Positions 32,580-43,939 of a DNA stretch of 64,000 nt are shown in pieces. Position numbers and translations under genes: made by a program. Position 1 is the first letter of the stretch; every line of letters begins with the position of its first letter. The DNA comes from Streptomyces sp. CB01249. Its GTDB lineage: Bacteria > Actinomycetota > Actinomycetes > Streptomycetales > Streptomycetaceae. The notes under the pieces are model-generated. The model made no database searches, was not told the DNA's origin, and worked only from the letters and a program-made list of their open reading frames with translations. Location: positions 85,600 to 149,599 of the forward strand of contig NZ_LISW01000007.1 in assembly GCF_001905735.1 (NCBI RefSeq), in the 5' to 3' direction.

Positions 32580-33118
32580 CCGATCTTGATCTCGTAGCGC
32601 AGCTTCTGGCGTCGCGGGGGCATGGCCATGACGTCGACCTGAAGGGGCCGGTCCGCCTCGTCCAGGGTGAGTCGCGTCAGCTGGAGGACCGGGTCCCCCT
32701 CTGCCATCGCCAGCTGCTCGGCCTCGGGGCCGGTCGCGCGCCGCGCGGTCACCTCTTCACGTACGCGTACGCCGACATGACCCAGCTCCGCCAGGAGCCT
32801 GACCGCCCCACCGGGAATCTTGGCCGTACCGGCGAGGCCGGTGCCGCCAGCGATGCCCAGCGGGTAGTACGTGTCCGTCAACTCGCAGGGCACGCCGTCG
32901 AGGTACATGATCCTGCGCCGGGCGACCACGTTTTCCCCGGCCGCCACCCCGAGCAGCTCCGCGACCGCTTCCGGGGCGGCCACCTCGCCCGCCTGGACGA
33001 TGCGCTGGCTTCCCCGGCGCCCCTCGGCGGAAGCCTCGGCCGCCCAGGTGTCGCCCGGGGCGCCGGAGGACGCGGCGAGGTAGGGCGTCGACGTGCTGAC
33101 CCATTCGTTACCGCCCAT
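32576..33118 (-). CDS. Stand-alone UTRA-domain protein lacking the GntR DNA-binding domain
   Basis: Single effector domain, 180 residues. The ATG at 33118 has GGAG and AAGGAC before it. After a short unrelated N-terminus (GGNEWVSTSTPYLAASSGAPG), residues about 45-178 follow the UTRA pattern of its neighbour almost step for step: VAELLGVAAGENVVARRRIM, TYYPLGIAGGTGLA, IPGGAVRLLAELGHVGVRV, LAMAEGDPVLQLTRLTL. No winged helix can be read in any frame immediately upstream, so this is not a simple frameshift. Four-base overlap with the full-length GntR-UTRA gene implies coupled synthesis. It may tune the partner by mixed dimers; this is inference. Confidence 0.8.
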   Translation of the reverse strand: MGGNEWVSTSTPYLAASSGAPGDTWAAEASAEGRRGSQRIVQAGEVAAPEAVAELLGVAAGENVVARRRIMYLDGVPCELTDTYYPLGIAGGTGLAGTAKIPGGAVRLLAELGHVGVRVREEVTARRATGPEAEQLAMAEGDPVLQLTRLTLDEADRPLQVDVMAMPPRRQKLRYEIKIG

Positions 33119-33279
33119 GTCCTTCTCCTCCACAGCTCCCACCGACACGACACCCAGCGTGCCTCATCTCCAGGCGGGAGGCGCACTCGCATCCCCACGA
33201 GAGACAACTTGGCCGCCTTTCGCGAATAGCAGTAAGGTCATCGCCACGTTACAACCCGCAAGCAAGGCGGTGAACCACC

Positions 33280-33684
33280 GTGTCCCTGGTGCAGCAACGA
33301 CGCTTCACCCGCAGGCGCACCTCTGTCGGTGCCTCACGCGAATTCGTTACCGGCGTCCTCGCCGAGTGGCAGCTTCACACCTTGATCGAGGACATAAGGC
33401 TGTGCGTCTCGGAACTCGCCACCAACGCATTGCTGCACGGCGTCCCGCCAGGCCGGGAGTTCAGCGTCGCCCTCCACCGGGTCGAGGACCAGGTACGACT
33501 GGAGGTCCGCGACAGCGGGCCCGGTCAGCCCAGCGTCCAGCAGGCCGCCGACGACGCCTGTTCCGGACGCGGCCTGCACCTCGTGCGGGGACTCGCTGAC
33601 GACTTCGGAGTCGATGACCACGTCGTCGGCAAGACCGTGTGGCTGGTCTTCAAGACCTCAGCCACCGCAGCCGCACTTCCGTGA
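33280..33684 (+). CDS. Anti-sigma-factor-type ATP-binding protein (HATPase_c, RsbW-like)
   Basis: Small GHKL ATPase, 134 residues, GTG start at 33280. The ATP-binding motifs are N-box VSELATNALLHG, G1 VRDSGPGQP and G2 CSGRGLHLVRGLADDFGV. Proteins of this type in Streptomyces are numerous (SpoIIAB/RsbW relatives) and often phosphorylate anti-sigma antagonists or bind sigma factors. The N-terminus FTRRRTSVGASREFVTGVL is typical. It is divergent from the UTRA/GntR pair with a 161-base gap. No STAS-domain antagonist, DUF397 or sigma gene is adjacent, so its partner is unknown. Confidence 0.88.
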   Translation: MSLVQQRRFTRRRTSVGASREFVTGVLAEWQLHTLIEDIRLCVSELATNALLHGVPPGREFSVALHRVEDQVRLEVRDSGPGQPSVQQAADDACSGRGLHLVRGLADDFGVDDHVVGKTVWLVFKTSATAAALP

Positions 33685-33704
33685 CGGCTGACGCCATGCT
33701 GCAC

Positions 33705-33742
33705 CTGTCCCGGCCGCGCCTTCGGGCGAGCGGCCGGGACAG
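33705..33742. terminator. Bidirectional terminator between HATPase gene and mfd
   Basis: CTGTCCCGGCCGC (33705-33717) pairs with 33730-33742 in a 13-base perfect stem, with an inner TTCG tetraloop. It separates convergent genes. Confidence 0.85.
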
Positions 33743-33757
33743 ATCACCGTACGGCCC

Positions 33758-36700
33758 TCACGACCCCAGAATCGTCGTAAGGAACTCCCCCGTCCACGCC
33801 AGCAGTTCCCGGCCCACCACCGGCTTGCCGCCGATCTTGCCCGTCGTCGGGCGGGGGACCAGGATCTGGTGGACCGCCGGCTTGATGACCGTCTTCGGGT
33901 ACAGCCGCTTCAGGCGGAGTTCCTGGGACTCGCGGAGTTCCACCGGGGCGAAGCGGATGTTCGGGCCCTGGAGGACGATGTCGCCGACTCCGCAGGCGCG
34001 GGCCAGCATGCGCAGGCCCGCCACCAGGAGGAGGTTCTCGACGGGCTCGGGGAGCTTGCCGTAGCGGTCGGTCAGTTCCTCGCGGACCGCCTTGATGTCG
34101 TCCTCCGAGGACGCCGAGGCGATCGAGCGGTACGCCTGGAGGCGCAGCCGCTCGCCGGGGGCGTAGTCGTGCGGGACGTGCGCGTCGACCGGGAGCTCGA
34201 TCTTGACCTCCAGGGGCGGTTCCTCCTCCACGCCGCCCTCCAGGGAGGCCCGGTAGTCGGCGACCGCCTCGCCCACCATGCGTACGTACAGGTCGAAGCC
34301 GACGCCCGCGATGTGGCCGGACTGCTCGCCGCCCAGGAGGTTGCCCGCGCCGCGGATCTCCAGGTCCTTCATGGCCACGTACATGCCCGCGCCCATCTCG
34401 GTGTGCTGGGCGATCGTGGCCAGGCGCTCGTGGGCGGTCTCCGTCAGGGGCTTCTCCGGGGGGTACAGGAAGTACGCGTAGCCCCGGTCGCGGCCCCGGC
34501 CGACGCGGCCGCGCAGCTGGTGCAGCTGGGAGAGGCCGAAGTTGTCGCCGCGCTCCACGATCAGCGTGTTCGCGTTGGAGATGTCGATGCCGGACTCCAC
34601 GATCGTCGTGGAGACCAGGACGTCGAACTTCTTCTCCCAGAAGTCCACCACGACCTGTTCCAGGGCCTGTTCGGACATCTGGCCGTGCGCCGTGGCGATC
34701 CGCGCCTCGGGCACGATCTCGCGCAGCCGCGCCGCCGCCCGGTCGATCGACTCGACCCGGTTGTGGATGTAGAACGCCTGGCCCTCACGCAGCAGTTCAC
34801 GCCGGATCGCGGCGCCGATCTGCTTCTCCTCGTACGGCCCGACGAAGGTCAGGACCGGGTGGCGCTCCTCGGGCGGGGTGGTGATGGTCGACATCTCACG
34901 GATGCCGGTGACCGCCATTTCGAGCGTACGGGGGATGGGCGTCGCGGACATGGTCAACACGTCCACGTTGGCGCGCAGCTTCTTCAGCTGCTCCTTGTGC
35001 TCGACGCCGAACCGCTGCTCCTCGTCCACGATGACGAGGCCCAGGTCCTTGAACTTCGTCTCGGAGGAGAACAGGCGGTGGGTGCCGATCACCAGGTCGA
35101 CGGCGCCGTCCTTCAGCCCCGCGAGCGTCGCCTTGGACTCGGCCTCGGACTGGAAGCGGCTCAGCGCGCGTACGTTGACGGGGAACTGGGAATAGCGCTC
35201 GGTGAACGTGCCGTAGTGCTGCTGCACGAGCAGCGTGGTGGGGACGAGGACGGCGACCTGCTTCCCGTCCTGCACCGCCTTGAACGCGGCACGGACCGCG
35301 ATCTCCGTCTTGCCGTACCCCACGTCGCCGCAGATCAACCGGTCCATCGGGACCGACTTCTCCATGTCCTCCTTGACCTCGGCGATCGTCGTCAGCTGGT
35401 CGGGCGTCTCGGCGTACGGGAACGCGTCCTCCAGCTCCCGCTGCCAGGGGGTGTCCGGGCCGAAGGTGTGGCCGGGGGCCGCCATCCGGGCCGAGTACAG
35501 CTTGATCAGGTCGGCGGCGATCTCCTTGACGGCCTTCTTGGCGCGCGCCTTCGTCTTCGTCCAGTCCGCGCCGCCGAGCCGGTGCAGGGTGGGCGCCTCG
35601 CCGCCGACGTACTTGGTGACCTGCTCCAGCTGGTCGGTCGGGATGTACAGCCGGTCGCCGGGCTGCCCGCGCTTGGCGGGGGCGTATTCGACCAGCAGGT
35701 ATTCGCGCGTCGCCCCCTGCACCGTGCGCTGCACCATCTCGATGTAGCGGCCCACGCCGTGCTGCTCGTGCACGATGTAGTCGCCGGTCTCCAGCGTCAG
35801 CGGGTCGATCGTCTTGCGCCGCCGCACCGGCATCCGGCCCAGGTCCTTGGTGGCGGTGCGCTGCCCGGTGAGGTCGGTCTCCGTGAGCACGGCGAGCTTC
35901 AGGCCGGGGTGGACGAAGCCGTGGTCGATGGCCCCGCACGAGACGTGCACCACGGACGGGGTGATCTCGTCCAGGTCCGGGTCGAGCCGGGCCGCGATCC
36001 CCTCGCCGCCCAGCATCTCGACCGTACGCGAGGCGAGCCCCTGGCCCTCCGTGACGTACACCGTGCGCCAGCCGTCGGCCAGCCGGCCCTTCGTGTCGGC
36101 GAACGCCCGCGCGGTGTCCCCCCGGTACATCTCCGGCGCCTGCATGCCCAGCGCCAGCGTGTCGTCGTCCAGCTCGGCGTCGGCGGCGAACGGGGAGATC
36201 GACCACCACATCATGTCCAGCTCACGGGCCCGCTCGCGGACATCCGCGATGCCCCGCAGCGAGGCCGCGCCGACGTCGATGGGGGCCTCGCCGCCGCCCG
36301 CCGACGCCGCCCAGGACGCCTGCAGGAATTCCTGGCTGGTCGCGACCAGGTCCGCGGCCCGGGTCCGGACCCGCTCGGGGTCGCAGACGACGGCCATCGC
36401 GCCCTTGGGCAGCACGTCGAGCAGGAGCTCCATGTCGTCCACGAGGACCGGGGCGAGGGATTCCATGCCCTCCACCGCGATGCCCTCGGCGATCTTGTGG
36501 AGGAGCTCGCCCAGCTCGGGGTGGGCCTCGGCGAGCGCGGCGGCCCGCTCCCGCACCTCGTCCGTCAGCAGGAGCTCGCGGCAGGGCGGCGCCCACAGGC
36601 CGTGCTCGGCGACCTCCAGGGACCGCTGGTCCGCGATCTTGAAGTAGCGGATCTCCTCGACGTCGTCGCCCCAGAACTCCACCCGGAGCGGGTGCTCCTC

Positions 36701-37288
36701 GGTGGGCGGGAACACGTCCAGGATGCCGCCGCGCACCGCGAACTCGCCGCGCTTCTCGACCAGTTCGACCCGGGCGTACGCGGCTGCCGCCAGCGCCTCC
36801 ACGGTCTCGCCGAGGTCGGCGCTCTGCCCGGTGCGCAGCGCGACGGGTTCCAGGTCCGCGAGCCCCTTGACCTGCGGCTGGAGCACGGACCGGATGGGCG
36901 CGACGACCACCGAGACCGGCCCGGTCTCCGGGTCGTCGGCGCGCGGGTGCGCGAGGCGCCGCAGCACGGCGAGCCGGCGGCCCACGGTGTCGGAGCGGGG
37001 CGACAGGCGCTCGTGCGGCAGGGTCTCCCAGGACGGGAACTCCGCGATCGTGTCCGACGGCAGCATGGTGCGCAGCGCGGCCGCCAGGTCCTCCGCCTCC
37101 CGGCCGGTCGCGGTGACCGCGAGGACGGTCCGCCCGGCGTCCCGGGCCAGCGCGGCGACGGCGAAGGGCCGCGCGGCGGGCGGGCCCACCAGGTCGATGT
37201 GCATCCGGTGGCCGTCACCGGCGGCCTTCACCGCTTCGTCGAGCGCCGGATCACGTACGACGACATCCAGCAGACCGTTCAGGCTCAT
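33758..37288 (-). CDS. mfd: Transcription-repair coupling factor
   Basis: Large DNA translocase that displaces stalled RNA polymerase and recruits UvrA, 1176 residues. The N-terminal UvrB-like part (about 1-380) includes FPSWETLPHERLSPRSDTVG; the RNA-polymerase-interacting CarD-like module begins near residue 500 (GDYIVHEQHGVGRYIEMVQR); the RecG-type helicase motor follows (Walker A CGDVGYGKTEIAVRAA, motif II VIVDEEQRFG, and motif VI region LHQLRGRVGRGRDRGYAYF); the C-terminal TRCF domain (from about 1020) gates UvrA binding. Length is normal. Start ATG at 37288 with family-typical opening MSLNGLLD. It is flanked by terminators on both sides and corresponds to SCO3109. Confidence 0.98.
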   Translation of the reverse strand: MSLNGLLDVVVRDPALDEAVKAAGDGHRMHIDLVGPPAARPFAVAALARDAGRTVLAVTATGREAEDLAAALRTMLPSDTIAEFPSWETLPHERLSPRSDTVGRRLAVLRRLAHPRADDPETGPVSVVVAPIRSVLQPQVKGLADLEPVALRTGQSADLGETVEALAAAAYARVELVEKRGEFAVRGGILDVFPPTEEHPLRVEFWGDDVEEIRYFKIADQRSLEVAEHGLWAPPCRELLLTDEVRERAAALAEAHPELGELLHKIAEGIAVEGMESLAPVLVDDMELLLDVLPKGAMAVVCDPERVRTRAADLVATSQEFLQASWAASAGGGEAPIDVGAASLRGIADVRERARELDMMWWSISPFAADAELDDDTLALGMQAPEMYRGDTARAFADTKGRLADGWRTVYVTEGQGLASRTVEMLGGEGIAARLDPDLDEITPSVVHVSCGAIDHGFVHPGLKLAVLTETDLTGQRTATKDLGRMPVRRRKTIDPLTLETGDYIVHEQHGVGRYIEMVQRTVQGATREYLLVEYAPAKRGQPGDRLYIPTDQLEQVTKYVGGEAPTLHRLGGADWTKTKARAKKAVKEIAADLIKLYSARMAAPGHTFGPDTPWQRELEDAFPYAETPDQLTTIAEVKEDMEKSVPMDRLICGDVGYGKTEIAVRAAFKAVQDGKQVAVLVPTTLLVQQHYGTFTERYSQFPVNVRALSRFQSEAESKATLAGLKDGAVDLVIGTHRLFSSETKFKDLGLVIVDEEQRFGVEHKEQLKKLRANVDVLTMSATPIPRTLEMAVTGIREMSTITTPPEERHPVLTFVGPYEEKQIGAAIRRELLREGQAFYIHNRVESIDRAAARLREIVPEARIATAHGQMSEQALEQVVVDFWEKKFDVLVSTTIVESGIDISNANTLIVERGDNFGLSQLHQLRGRVGRGRDRGYAYFLYPPEKPLTETAHERLATIAQHTEMGAGMYVAMKDLEIRGAGNLLGGEQSGHIAGVGFDLYVRMVGEAVADYRASLEGGVEEEPPLEVKIELPVDAHVPHDYAPGERLRLQAYRSIASASSEDDIKAVREELTDRYGKLPEPVENLLLVAGLRMLARACGVGDIVLQGPNIRFAPVELRESQELRLKRLYPKTVIKPAVHQILVPRPTTGKIGGKPVVGRELLAWTGEFLTTILGS

Positions 37289-37472
37289 GAAGGGCTTCCG
37301 TCCGGGTGAGAAGAAGGGCTCTGACGGCCGGCTGCCGCCAGGGCGCGCTGCCCCGGGGGCAACGCGAAGGGCCCGACACGTGTGACGGGCCGGGGGTTAC
37401 TAGCGTACGACTCGGGGAAGCCGGCCGCTGCGCGACAGGGGTCCCATAAGCCACACACGTACCGCACACGCA

Positions 37473-37510
37473 CCGGCCCCGGCCCGCTCCGAGGAGCGGG
37501 CCGGGGCCGG
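37473..37510 (-). terminator. Terminator after the second FtsX operon
   Basis: An 18-base perfect stem (37473-37490 with 37493-37510, arm CCGGCCCCGGCCCGCTCC) around a two-base centre lies 15 bases past the permease stop codon. The remainder of 37289-37524 holds the mfd leader and no gene that I can support. Confidence 0.85.
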
Positions 37511-37524
37511 TCGAATCAGGTGTC

Positions 37525-40100
<2,576 letters not shown>

Positions 40101-40104
<4 letters not shown>

Positions 40105-40889
40105 GACGTCCGCCCGCGCGCGTCGAAGTCCTTCATGCGGTCCAGCACCTGATCGGCGGTGGGGTTGTGCATCTCGTCCACGATGCGCCCGTCGGCGAGG
40201 TAGAGCACCCGGTCCGCGTAGGAGGCGGCGACCGGGTCGTGGGTGACCATGACGATGGTCTGGCCCAGCTCGTCCACGGACCTGCGCAGGAAGCTCAGGA
40301 CCTCGGCACCGGCCCGGGAGTCCAGGTTTCCGGTCGGCTCGTCGCCGAAGATGATCTCCGGCTTGGCGGCGAGGGCCCGGGCCACCGCGACGCGCTGCTG
40401 CTGGCCGCCGGAGAGCTGGGTCGGCCGGTGCTTGAGGCGGCCGGCCAGTCCGACGGTCTCCACGACCTGGTCGAGCCAGGCGGTGTCGGGCTTGCGGCCC
40501 GCGATGTCCATCGGCAGCGTGATGTTCTCCAGCGCGTTCAGCGTCGGCAGCAGGTTGAACGCCTGGAAGATGAACCCGATGCGGTCGCGCCGGAGCTGGG
40601 TGAGCTTCTTGTCCTTGAGCCCGGTGATCTCGGTGTCGGCGACGTGGATCTGTCCGGACGTCACGGTGTCGAGGCCGGCCAGGCAGTGCATCAGCGTCGA
40701 CTTGCCGGAGCCGGACGGGCCCATGATCGCGGTGAACTGCCCGCGGGCGATGTCCACGTCGACGTGGTCGAGCGCGACGACCCGGGTCTCTCCGGTCCCG
40801 TACGCCTTGACGACCTGCCGCGCCCGCGCAGCCACGGCCGTACGCCCTCCAGTGCCCCCGTGCCTGGGAATGGTTACAGCCGTTGTCAC
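40101..40889 (-). CDS. ABC transporter ATP-binding protein (MacB/LolD type, paralogue)
   Basis: ATPase of the second FtsX-type complex, 262 residues. The GTG at 40889 has AGGAG seven bases upstream. Walker A GPSGSGKST, Q-loop FIFQAFNLLPT, signature LSGGQQQRVAVARAL, Walker B IIFGDEPTGNLDSR and H-loop VMVTHD are identical to those of the first ATPase, and most of the chain is alike. Translation of the permease is coupled to it (ATGA overlap). A TetR gene (41260-41850) lies upstream in the same direction and may control the operon; the 370-base gap between them contains several repeats. Confidence 0.95.
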
Positions 40890-41259
40890 GGTTTTTCTCC
40901 TATGTCGGTCAGCGACGGGTTGTCGCCGTCTGCTGTGAAGTCTGCTGTGGGGAGGGGGTCCGGCGCGCTGGTGCCCAGCGCAGTCTTCCGGTGGGGTTTT
41001 CCCCACCCCGTCCCCTGCGGCCCGCCCCTCGGGCGGTGTGTCTGCGGTGCCTGTGCGGTGCGTCCTGCGGTGCGTCTGCGGTACGACAACCACGCTACGG
41101 AGAGACCCCGCTCCCGCACGTCCTCCACCGGGAGGAACGGCCCCTGGCTCGCTGTAAGGAGCTCCCCCTAGGGGGCTGGACCCCCGGGTGGACCCCGGTC
41201 TCAGGGACTGCACCCAGGGGTCCACGCCCCGGGGTGGAGACGGCCCCTCCGGACAGGGG
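40890..41259. other. Intergenic region with repeats and inverted repeats
   Basis: No gene is seen in these 370 bases. The stretch 41041-41085 contains four imperfect tandem copies of TGCGGTGCGTC. A palindrome CCCCCTAGGGGG lies at 41164-41175, and GTGGACCCC (41188-41196) is inverted as GGGGTCCAC (41217-41225). The latter two are candidates for a terminator of the TetR gene or operators of the ABC operon, whose promoter must be here. Confidence 0.5.
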
Positions 41260-41850
41260 CTACCGGCGCCGGGGAGCCAGTGCCGCGCGGACCGCCGGGG
41301 TGAGGGCGGCGCGGGTCCCGGCCGGGGTGAGGGCGGCCGGGGTGGGGAGGGGGTTCAGATAGCGGGTGTAGATGATCCCGCCGAGCACGGTCACCACGGC
41401 GGTGGCGCGGGCGGTCGCGTCCGGCCCCCCGAGAAATTCAACGAGCCGCCCCAGCAGCTCCGTCTCCAGGTAGTCGCGGACGGCCTCCGCGGCGGCCTCG
41501 CCCCCGCTCGCGAGCCGCCGGAAGTCGGCGTCCTCCCACAGGCCCGTCACCGCGTCGATGAGCCGTCCGGGCAGGGTGGCCGGGTCACCGCGCAGCACCT
41601 CGTCCACCGCCAGCGCCTCGGCGCACCCGACCTGCATCACCTCGGCGAACAGGCCGCGCTTCGACCCGAAGTGATACGAGATCAGGGCCGCGTCCACCCC
41701 AGCGGCCACGGCCACGGCGCGCAGCGTGGTGGCCCGGTAGCCGCGCTCCAGGAAGAGGGCCCGCGCCGCGACGACGAGCGAGGCGCGGGTCGGCGGGTTG
41801 CCCCGGGGGCGGCCCCGGGTCCGGGCGGGGGCGGCCTGGGCGTTATTCAT
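41260..41850 (-). CDS. TetR-family transcriptional regulator
   Basis: Repressor, 196 residues. The N-terminal helix-turn-helix (about 20-65) reads SLVVAARALFLERGYRATTL, VAVAAGVDAALISYHFGSK, preceded by a flexible Arg/Pro segment (RTRGRPRGNPPTR). The C-terminal ligand domain resembles TetR_C_17/SCO1712-like proteins (VDEVLRGDPATLPGRLIDAV, EAVRDYLETELLGRLVEFLG) and ends in a Leu/Ala/Arg-rich tail. It is divergent from the NmrA-like gene and upstream of the ABC operon, so either could be its target. Ligand unknown. Confidence 0.9.
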   Translation of the reverse strand: MNNAQAAPARTRGRPRGNPPTRASLVVAARALFLERGYRATTLRAVAVAAGVDAALISYHFGSKRGLFAEVMQVGCAEALAVDEVLRGDPATLPGRLIDAVTGLWEDADFRRLASGGEAAAEAVRDYLETELLGRLVEFLGGPDATARATAVVTVLGGIIYTRYLNPLPTPAALTPAGTRAALTPAVRAALAPRRR

Positions 41851-41925
41851 CAGCGTTGAGCCTGCGTCGCGTGATCCGCACAGTCAAGGCGTTCCCACCG
41901 CACCCCGCAGGAAGCAGCCCACACC

Positions 41926-42618
41926 ATGCGCATCACGCTCTTCGGCGCCACCGGCCCGACCGGACGCCATCTCACCGAGCAGGCCGTCGCCGCCGGTCAC
42001 GAGGTCACCGCCGTCGTCCGCCGCCCCGGTTCGCTGCCGGCCCGCCCCGGGGTCACCCCGGCCGTCGCCGACGCCACCGACCCGGCGGCCGTGGACGCGG
42101 CGGTCGAGAGGGCGGACGCGGTCCTGTCCGCGCTCGGCGCCCGCTTCAGCAAGGAGCCCGTCACCCTGTACTCGCAGAGTGCGGCGGCCATCACCCGGGC
42201 CATGAACCGGCACGGCGTGGGGCGGCTGCTGGTCGTCAGCTCCAGCATCGCCGACCCTTCGTGGCGGCCCACCGGGGCGCACTTCTTCAACCACGTGCTC
42301 GACCCGCTGGTGAACCGGCGCCTGGGCCGTACCCTGCACGCGGACATGCGCCGCATGGAGGACGTCATCGGCCGCACGGCCCTCGACTGGACGCTCGTCC
42401 GCCCGTCGGGCCTCTTCGAGCACCCCGCCGTCACCGACTACCTCACCGCCCCGTCGAGCGCCGACGGCGTCTTCACGGCCCGCTCCGACCTCGCCGCGAG
42501 CATGCTGCGCGAACTGGGGGAACGACGCCATGTGCGTACGGCCATGGGCGTCGTCACCACCGCCGTGAAGCCGAACATCGCCAAGCTCATCTGGAACGAG
42601 GGCGTGAGGAAGAAGTGA
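41926..42618 (+). CDS. NAD(P)-binding NmrA-like / atypical SDR protein
   Basis: Rossmann-fold oxidoreductase or redox sensor, 230 residues. The cofactor motif is at the start (ITLFGATGPTGRHLTEQAVA, TGxxGxx type), then SALGARFSKEPVTLYSQSAA and LLVVSSSIADPSWRPTGAHF. It lacks the classical Tyr-x-x-x-Lys, as in atypical SDRs of the NmrA/BVR-B type; the Thr/Asp pattern DWTLVRPSGLF is the family's substrate loop. The next gene starts inside its stop codon (GTGA overlap), linking it to an F420-type enzyme. Divergent from a TetR repressor. A detoxification or redox role is inferred. Confidence 0.88.
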   Translation: MRITLFGATGPTGRHLTEQAVAAGHEVTAVVRRPGSLPARPGVTPAVADATDPAAVDAAVERADAVLSALGARFSKEPVTLYSQSAAAITRAMNRHGVGRLLVVSSSIADPSWRPTGAHFFNHVLDPLVNRRLGRTLHADMRRMEDVIGRTALDWTLVRPSGLFEHPAVTDYLTAPSSADGVFTARSDLAASMLRELGERRHVRTAMGVVTTAVKPNIAKLIWNEGVRKK

Positions 42619-43019
42619 GCCCGGACCGGCCCCGGCTCACCGCCGCCGCCCGCGACTTCCTCGCCCTCGACCGCACGGCCACCCTCACCACCCTGCGCCC
42701 CGACGGCACCCCGCACGTGGCCCCGGTCCGCTTCACCTATGACGCGGCCACCGGCCTCGCCCGGGTGACCACCCGGGCCGCCACCCGCAAGGCGCGGAAC
42801 GTGTCGGCGGGCGGCCCGGCGGCCCGGGTCGCGCTCTGCCAGGCGGACGGCTTCCGCTGGATCACCCTCGAAGGCCGGGCCTCGGTGACCGGTGATCCCG
42901 TACGGCTGGCGGAGGCGGTACGCCGCTACACCGCGCGCTACGGGGCGGCGCCGCCCGATCCGCCGGACCTGACGGTCATCGAGATCACCGTCGACCGGCT
43001 CCTGAGCCTCAACGTATGA
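42615..43019 (+). CDS. PPOX-class F420-dependent (split-barrel) oxidoreductase
   Basis: Small split-barrel flavin/deazaflavin enzyme, 134 residues. The GTG at 42615 overlaps the stop of the NmrA-like gene. The family pattern is FLALDRTATLTTLRPDGTPH, VAPVRFTYDAATGLARVTT, KARNVSAGGPAARVALCQAD and WITLEGRASVTGD, with the phosphate-binding TRAATRKARN. Such Streptomyces proteins reduce substrates with F420H2 or bind heme/FMN; cofactor choice is by family only. It belongs to the TetR/NmrA module and is followed by a dehalogenase gene 35 bases later. Confidence 0.87.
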   Translation: MSPDRPRLTAAARDFLALDRTATLTTLRPDGTPHVAPVRFTYDAATGLARVTTRAATRKARNVSAGGPAARVALCQADGFRWITLEGRASVTGDPVRLAEAVRRYTARYGAAPPDPPDLTVIEITVDRLLSLNV

Positions 43020-43054
43020 ATTCCCGTACAAAGAAAGCGATGTGACGCACTCTC

Positions 43055-43939
43055 ATGCCCACCGTTCCCGTCCTCGGTACCACCGTCCACTACCGCGAGT
43101 CCGGCGACCCCGGCGGTCTGCCGTTCGTCTTCCTGCACGGCAACCCGACCTCCTCCCACCTCTGGCGCGACGTCCTGCCGGGAGTGGCCGCGCCCGGCCG
43201 CCGGCTGCTGGCTCCCGACCTCATCGGCATGGGCGACTCCGGCAAACCGGACCTCGCCTACTCCTTCGAGGACCACGCCCGCCACTTGGACGCCTGGTTC
43301 GACGCGCTCGGCCTGGACGCGGCCGTGCTGATCGGCCACGACTGGGGCGGCGCGCTCGCCTTCGACCGGGCCGCCCGCCTCCCCGGAAGCGTCCGCGCGC
43401 TCGCCTTCACGGAGACGATCGTGAAGCCGCTGTACGGTGACGAGTTCCCGGCCGCCGGACGCGAGTTGTTCACCCTGCTCCGTACGCCCGGAGTGGGCGA
43501 GCGCATGATCCTGGAGCAGGACGCGTTCATCGAGGGGTTGCCGGCCACGCTCGCCACCCCGCTCGACCCGGCCGACCTCGACGCCTACCGCCGCCCCTTC
43601 CCGACCCCGGAGAGCCGCCGCCCGGTCCTGGCGTGGACGCGCATGATGCCGCTGGACGGTGAGCCCGCCGATGTCGTGGCCCGGATCGAGCGCTACGACG
43701 CCTGGCTGGCCGCGAGCCCCGAAGTGCCCAAGCTTCTGGCCGCGTTCGAGCCGGGCCCGGGTGCCATGACCGACGCGGCAACCGTGGCCTGGTGCGAGGC
43801 GAACATCGCGGGCCTGGAGGTCTTCCGGGGCGGTCTCGCCGGGCACCACGCGCCGGAGGACCGGCCGGAGGAGCTGGCCTCGGCGATCTCCGGGTGGGCG
43901 GACCGCCACGGGCTCGGCCGCCCACCGGTCACCGGCTGA
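43055..43939 (+). CDS. Haloalkane dehalogenase (alpha/beta hydrolase)
   Basis: Cytoplasmic enzyme that replaces halogen by hydroxyl on haloalkanes, 294 residues. The complete family-II constellation is present: halide-binding Asn30 in LHGNPTSSHLWRD, nucleophile Asp96 with halide-binding Trp97 in LIGHDWGGAL, catalytic Glu120 in LAFTETIVKP, and catalytic His at 264 in LAGHHAPEDRPEE, whose His-x3-Glu-Asp pattern is characteristic. The cap domain spans about 130-215. The first part VPVLGTTVHYRESGDPG is typical. It may share a transcript with the two upstream genes. Its 3' end overlaps the convergent aldo/keto reductase gene by 11 bases. Natural substrates of Streptomyces members are largely unknown. 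Confidence 0.92.
   Translation: MPTVPVLGTTVHYRESGDPGGLPFVFLHGNPTSSHLWRDVLPGVAAPGRRLLAPDLIGMGDSGKPDLAYSFEDHARHLDAWFDALGLDAAVLIGHDWGGALAFDRAARLPGSVRALAFTETIVKPLYGDEFPAAGRELFTLLRTPGVGERMILEQDAFIEGLPATLATPLDPADLDAYRRPFPTPESRRPVLAWTRMMPLDGEPADVVARIERYDAWLAASPEVPKLLAAFEPGPGAMTDAATVAWCEANIAGLEVFRGGLAGHHAPEDRPEELASAISGWADRHGLGRPPVTG

Noticed and set aside
32576-33118. Stand-alone UTRA gene as a frameshifted GntR gene
   Set aside because: No winged-helix sequence is readable in the other frames upstream, and the gene has its own good ribosome site.
33869-37309. A 1146-residue open frame opposite mfd
   Set aside because: Exact shadow of mfd without any recognisable domain.
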